DNA of 64,000 nt from Spirosoma aerolatum (GTDB lineage: Bacteria > Bacteroidota > Bacteroidia > Cytophagales > Spirosomataceae): contig NZ_CP020104.1 in the NCBI RefSeq assembly GCF_002056795.1, forward strand, positions 3,545,001 to 3,609,000. Direction: 5' to 3'. A model generated the notes under the pieces. The model saw only the letters and a program-made list of their open reading frames with translations, searched no databases and was not told the origin of the DNA. Position numbers and translations under genes: made by a program. Within the stretch, counting starts at the first letter, position 1. Each line of letters starts with the position of its first letter. Below are positions 60,065 to 64,000 of this stretch, piece after piece.

Positions 60065-61086
60065 ATAGTTTTACCTACACCCGCGCTGACTCGGTTGAGC
60101 ACGCTGTCAATGAACGCGTAGCTGAAACGGGCGCCAAGTTCATTGCAGGAGGAACAAACCTGCTCGACTTGATGAAGGAAACAGTAGAACACCCTTCCAG
60201 GCTGATCGATATTACCCGCTTGCCCATGACCAGTATCACCGAAACCGTTGACGGTGGGTTGCGGCTGGGGGCATTGGTAACCAATGCCGATACGGCTTAT
60301 GACAAGCATGTTCAGAAACGGTATCCGCTTCTGTCTCAGGCTATTCTGGCCGGGGCTTCTCCGCAACTTCGGAATATGGCGACTAATGGGGGGAATCTGA
60401 TGCAGCGAACCCGCTGTTATTATTTCTATGATGTGGCCACTCCCTGCAACAAACGGGAACCAGGATCGGGCTGCTCGGCCATCAATGGTTTCAATCGAAT
60501 CCATGCCATTTTAGGGACGCAATTGCTGGATCAGGACGGAACCTCAGCCGAGCCGCAGTGTATTGCTACTCATCCATCCGATATGTGTGTCGCGTTGGCC
60601 GCTTTAGGCGCTGTGGTACGGGTAACCGGCAAATATGGTGAGCGAACTATCCCCTTCGCCGATTTTCACCGATTGCCCGGCAACACGCCACATATCGACA
60701 ATTCACTGGCATCTGATGAACTTATAACGGCCATCGACTTACCCCCGAATGGCTTTCCAAAAAATCATATGTACCTGAAACTGCGTGACCGGGCTTCCTA
60801 TGCGTTTGCACTAGTATCGGTTGCGGCTGCGCTGGAACTGGAGGGCGATACGATTTCGGATGCCCGCATTGCCCTCGGTGGCGTAGCTCATAAACCCTGG
60901 CGCAAACCCGAAGCTGAGGATTTGCTGGTTGGCAAACCCGTTTCCAGCGAGTCGTTTCAGGCAGCTGCCGATGCGTTGCTGGCCGGGGCTCAGGGGTACG
61001 GGGCGAATACATTTAAAATAGAACTGGCAAAACGGGCCATTGTCCGCGCACTGGGGCAGGCCGCTAAACTCGAACCAACCGAATGA
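60061..61086 (+). CDS. Molybdenum hydroxylase, FAD subunit (PaoB-type)
   Basis: 341 residues. FAD-binding FIAGGTNLLDLMKE and ATNGGNLMQRTRC. The insertion with RCYYFYDVATPCNKREPGSG and CSAI, then QCIATHPSDMCVAL, matches the additional 4Fe-4S site known in E. coli PaoB, an unusual feature among xanthine oxidase relatives. Overlaps the third gene by ATGA (61083-61086). Delivers electrons to an external acceptor. Confidence 0.94.
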   Translation: MNSFTYTRADSVEHAVNERVAETGAKFIAGGTNLLDLMKETVEHPSRLIDITRLPMTSITETVDGGLRLGALVTNADTAYDKHVQKRYPLLSQAILAGASPQLRNMATNGGNLMQRTRCYYFYDVATPCNKREPGSGCSAINGFNRIHAILGTQLLDQDGTSAEPQCIATHPSDMCVALAALGAVVRVTGKYGERTIPFADFHRLPGNTPHIDNSLASDELITAIDLPPNGFPKNHMYLKLRDRASYAFALVSVAAALELEGDTISDARIALGGVAHKPWRKPEAEDLLVGKPVSSESFQAAADALLAGAQGYGANTFKIELAKRAIVRALGQAAKLEPTE

Positions 61087-63323
61087 GTCAGGCAATTGGA
61101 AAACCCATTAACCGTGTCGACGGTCGGGATAAAGTGACCGGAAAAGCAAAATATGCCGCTGAGTTTCAGGTGCCGGATCTGGCCTATGGGTACGTGGTAT
61201 CGGGGGCTATTGCAAAAGGGACAATTACCCGCATCGATACCAGCGAAGCCCTGCGTCTGGATGGCGTTTTGCAGGTATTTACCCATGAAAACCGGCCTAA
61301 ACTGGCCTGGTTCGACATCAGCTATAAAGATCAGGATGCGCCACCGGGTTCACCGTTCCGGCCCTTGCAGGATGCGACTATTAAGTATAGTGGCCAACCC
61401 ATTGCCTTGGTTGTAGCCGAAACGTTTGAAGTTGCCCGCTATGCCGCTTCGCTGATTCGGGTTGAGTATAAAGAAGAATCGCACGAAACCAGTCTGGAAG
61501 CAAATCTGCACCGCGCCCGACCGCAAAAGCATGGTATGGCCGATTTGTTGAAACCACCACCACCCAAACCCCGTGGCGATTTCAATAAAGTGTATGAGGA
61601 ATCGCCCGTCAAAATGTATGGACGGTATATCCATGCGGCCGAACACCATAACCCAATGGAGTTGTTTGCCAGTACAGTTGTCTATGAAAAAGGTGGAAAG
61701 GAACCTAAGCTGACGATTTATGATAAAACTCAGGGTGTAACGAATAGCATTCTGTACGTTTCACAGGTGTTTGATATTCCGTTCAAAAATATACGGGTGC
61801 TATCGCCCTACATGGGTGGTGGATTTGGCTCTGGTTTGCGGCCACAGTATCAGTTATTTATGGCCGTTATGGCATCGCTCGAACTGAAACGGTCGGTACG
61901 TGTAACGCTCACCCGCCAGCAGATGTTTACCTTTGGCCATCGACCTGCTACCGTGCAAAATGTTGCACTTAGTGCTACCGCCGATGGTACTTTGAATGCG
62001 CTATATCACGATGCACGGGGAGAAACCTCTCGCTTTGAAGACTATACTGAAATCGTAACAAACTGGGGTGGTATGATCTATCCGCCAGAGAACGTTACGC
62101 AGGATTATAAACTGGTGCCGCTAGACGTGTATACGCCACTGGACATGCGGGCGCCGGGTGGAGTAACGGGGATGTCGGCGCTGGAGATAGCCGTCGATGA
62201 ACTGGCCTATGAATTGGGCATGGACCCGCTGGAACTCCGGCTGAAAAACTATACTGACCTGGACTACAACACCAAAAAGCCGTTTTCGAGCAAAGAACTC
62301 CGGGAATGTTTCCGGCAGGGAGCCGAGCGATTTGGCTGGTCGAAACGTCAGTTTGAGCCTGGTTCGATGAAAAAAGGGCATAACCTGATTGGCTGGGGCA
62401 TGGCTACCGGAATCTGGGAGGCTAACCAGATGCCCGCCCGTGCCGAAGCAGCTTTGCTGGTCAATGGTAAGTTATGGGTAAGCAGCGCAACTGCCGACAT
62501 TGGTACGGGAACCTATACCATCATGACGCAGATTGCCGCCGATGCCCTTGGCTTGCCGGTTGAAGATGTTCTATTCAAGCTGGGCGACACGGATTTTCCG
62601 GTGGCACCAATTTCGGGCGGTTCCTGGACGGCAGCTACGGTCGGTATGGCTGTTCACTCGGCCTGTGAAGCCGTTGGCAAATCGCTGCTGGGGTTGGCGA
62701 AGAAATTGTCAGGTTCGCCGTTCAAAGGCGCGAAATGGGACGATGTTGAGTTTGTCGATAAGCAGTTACGGCTCAAAAACGATCCATCAACGGCCGTTTC
62801 GCTCCAAACGCTGGTTGATCTGAATGGGGGTAAGGCTGTTCGGGAAACCTCAACGGGGTTACCGAATGCGCTGAAGCAAAAAGACTATGCCCGCGCAACG
62901 CATTCGGCAGCGTTCGTTGAAGTTATGGTTGATGAAGTGTTGGGAACGGTTAAAGTGACCCGCGCTGTTAGCGCCATAGCTGCGGGGCGAATTTTGAATC
63001 CGAAAACAGCACGAAGTCAGATTCTGGGCGGCATGGTGTGGGGGATCAGCAAAGCACTTCACGAAGAAAGCGTGCTGGACCACAACTTCGGTCGATTCAT
63101 GAACCATAATTTGGCCGAATACCACGTATCCGTCAACGCCGATATTCATGATCTCGATGTCATATTCGTCGAAGAAGATGACACCATTGTAAATCCGCTG
63201 GGTATCAAAGGGCTTGGCGAAATTGGGATCGTAGCCATGCCAGCCGCCATAGCGAATGCTATCTTCCACGCAACAGGCAAGCGGGTAAGAGACCTACCCA
63301 TTACGCTGGATCGGTTGCTGTGA
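61083..63323 (+). CDS. Molybdenum hydroxylase, molybdopterin-binding subunit (PaoC-type)
   Basis: 746 residues. Moco-binding loops: YMGGGFGSGLRPQYQLF, DMRAPGGVTGMSALEIAVDE, SATADIGTGTYTIMTQIA, and the catalytic Glu in KGLGEIGIVAMPAAIANAI. Together with the two preceding genes it forms an aldehyde or aromatic-aldehyde oxidoreductase of the PaoABC type. No cofactor maturase (PaoD/XdhC-like) is visible downstream; it would be needed to load cytosine- or guanine-form Moco. Ends before a bidirectional hairpin. Confidence 0.94.
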   Translation: MSQAIGKPINRVDGRDKVTGKAKYAAEFQVPDLAYGYVVSGAIAKGTITRIDTSEALRLDGVLQVFTHENRPKLAWFDISYKDQDAPPGSPFRPLQDATIKYSGQPIALVVAETFEVARYAASLIRVEYKEESHETSLEANLHRARPQKHGMADLLKPPPPKPRGDFNKVYEESPVKMYGRYIHAAEHHNPMELFASTVVYEKGGKEPKLTIYDKTQGVTNSILYVSQVFDIPFKNIRVLSPYMGGGFGSGLRPQYQLFMAVMASLELKRSVRVTLTRQQMFTFGHRPATVQNVALSATADGTLNALYHDARGETSRFEDYTEIVTNWGGMIYPPENVTQDYKLVPLDVYTPLDMRAPGGVTGMSALEIAVDELAYELGMDPLELRLKNYTDLDYNTKKPFSSKELRECFRQGAERFGWSKRQFEPGSMKKGHNLIGWGMATGIWEANQMPARAEAALLVNGKLWVSSATADIGTGTYTIMTQIAADALGLPVEDVLFKLGDTDFPVAPISGGSWTAATVGMAVHSACEAVGKSLLGLAKKLSGSPFKGAKWDDVEFVDKQLRLKNDPSTAVSLQTLVDLNGGKAVRETSTGLPNALKQKDYARATHSAAFVEVMVDEVLGTVKVTRAVSAIAAGRILNPKTARSQILGGMVWGISKALHEESVLDHNFGRFMNHNLAEYHVSVNADIHDLDVIFVEEDDTIVNPLGIKGLGEIGIVAMPAAIANAIFHATGKRVRDLPITLDRLL

Positions 63324-63330
63324 ATAGAAT

Positions 63331-63405
63331 TGAAACCCCTAAATCGCCTGAAGGGGACTTTGCTCACAAGTAGATAAAGTCCCCTTAGGCGATTTAGGGG
63401 TTTCA
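63331..63405. terminator. Bidirectional hairpin between convergent genes
   Basis: Arms 63331-63361 and 63376-63405 pair with one bulged G: 19 bases starting TGAAACCCCTAAATCGCCT, then 11 more (AAGGGGACTTT). Sits between the molybdopterin subunit gene and a convergent minus-strand gene. CCCCT/AGGGG hairpins of this type look like a dispersed family. Confidence 0.85.
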
Positions 63406-63412
63406 GGAAAAA

Positions 63413-64000
63413 TCAAGCGACTGCTTTCCCTTCCAGAATGGGCCGTTTGTCTTTCGTTTTTGCCAGAATACTCAGGCTGCTCTGAAATTCAACCTGAACG
63501 CCATCTGACCCAAATCGACAGGTAACAGTGTCGTAATGGGCTGTTTCAATAAACCGCCAAACCATGACGAAGGTATTGGTATCCTGCCAGCTTCCCGAAC
63601 CGGCTACTTTGCGGGTTTCACCGCCCGGAACAGGCGTTGGTGTCAGCATCAGTGGGGCTATGGCAAAGGTAGTCGTGCTTTCGACCCATCGGTTTACTCC
63701 ACAAAGAACCTGATGAGGCCCTTTATCGTCCTGAAGTTTAAAAATGCACCCGTCTTTCCCGAACGTCAACGATACATCCTTGACATGCAGCGGGTTATCG
63801 GCTATAGCATAGGTCTTGCCACTGATCTGGCTGAATACTGTAGAAGCGGGCTGGCTAGGTTCAGGTAATAAGGTTAACGCTGTTAACTTCTTTGTCAGAG
63901 CGGGTTGTTGTGTTTTGGCCGATGCCATATTCGTTCCGTGCAGGGCTGGTAAAATATGATTCCAGGCGGCATCCAGCACGGCCTGCATATTGGCTGTTTC
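63413..64000 (-). CDS. 3' part of a gene leaving the window; C-terminal domain
   Basis: At least 195 residues to the right edge; codons upstream of the ATG at 63988 (E-T-A-N) remain open, so the gene very probably starts beyond base 64000. The visible part has a beta-rich pattern: SQISGKTYAIADNPLHVKDV, WQDTNTFVMVWRFIETAHYD and CRFGSDGVQVEFQSSLS. That resembles the C-terminal lipocalin-like domain appended to secreted serine hydrolases of the beta-lactamase type, but the catalytic part is not in view. Assignment tentative. Confidence 0.6.
   Translation of the reverse strand, partial: ETANMQAVLDAAWNHILPALHGTNMASAKTQQPALTKKLTALTLLPEPSQPASTVFSQISGKTYAIADNPLHVKDVSLTFGKDGCIFKLQDDKGPHQVLCGVNRWVESTTTFAIAPLMLTPTPVPGGETRKVAGSGSWQDTNTFVMVWRFIETAHYDTVTCRFGSDGVQVEFQSSLSILAKTKDKRPILEGKAVA

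Overview
The window looks like chromosomal DNA from a Bacteroidota bacterium of the Cytophagales, most like Spirosoma and its relatives. The evidence is family content only, since no 16S rRNA gene is present: a FecR-type anti-sigma factor with its ECF sigma factor, LytTR regulators, a DUF5723-like outer-membrane barrel, PadR genes paired with ATPase-less FtsX/MacB-type permeases, a fused rhamnulose-phosphate aldolase/dehydrogenase, and weak or absent Shine-Dalgarno sequences. No tRNA, rRNA or CRISPR array was recognised.

Layout. 1-8.8 kb: anti-sigma/sigma pair, two single-domain response regulators, a large secreted sugar dehydrogenase fused to a cytochrome c, a CAP-domain protein and two small unknown proteins. 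8.8-19.2 kb, mostly minus strand: recG, a barrel protein, an Nfu protein, rplU-rpmA, an M23/LysM endopeptidase, trxB, an OmpA/TPR/PD40 protein and queE. 19.2-30.5 kb, plus strand: a membrane LytTR regulator, a CPBP protease, hisG and hisD, a decayed toxin-antitoxin scar, a deformylase-like gene, hisC, a small barrel protein, an AddA/RecB-like helicase and a PAP2 phosphatase. 30.5-33.4 kb: an intact IS630-family element with TIRs and TA duplication, then metF and a PhyH dioxygenase.

33.4-41.8 kb is an L-rhamnose locus: rhaT (minus, broken by two one-base deletions), then divergently the aldolase/dehydrogenase, an isomerase, a FGGY kinase, a GH105-type hydrolase and rhaM. A decayed IS200-like element lies inside it. 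The hydrolase suggests rhamnogalacturonan or other rhamnose-bearing glycans as the source. 41.8-45.1 kb: four minus-strand genes (unknown secreted, VOC, lipocalin-like, NmrA-like). 45.4-54.3 kb: two PadR repressors and three long paralogous ABC permeases. 54.3-64 kb: secreted and membrane proteins, GNAT, VOC, an intradiol dioxygenase, a LytTR remnant, a sialidase-like protein, a three-subunit molybdenum hydroxylase of PaoABC type, and the 3' part of a gene leaving the window.

The least explained feature is a set of long intergenic inverted repeats whose arms are made of short tandem units of 7-14 bases. Several unrelated arms adjoin the same loop-side word, GCTGACGCA. Three of them share the arm vocabulary as well. 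Two further spacers carry GTCAT words at an exact 10-base period. These look like one dispersed hairpin system rather than ordinary terminators, but what makes or uses them cannot be told from this window.
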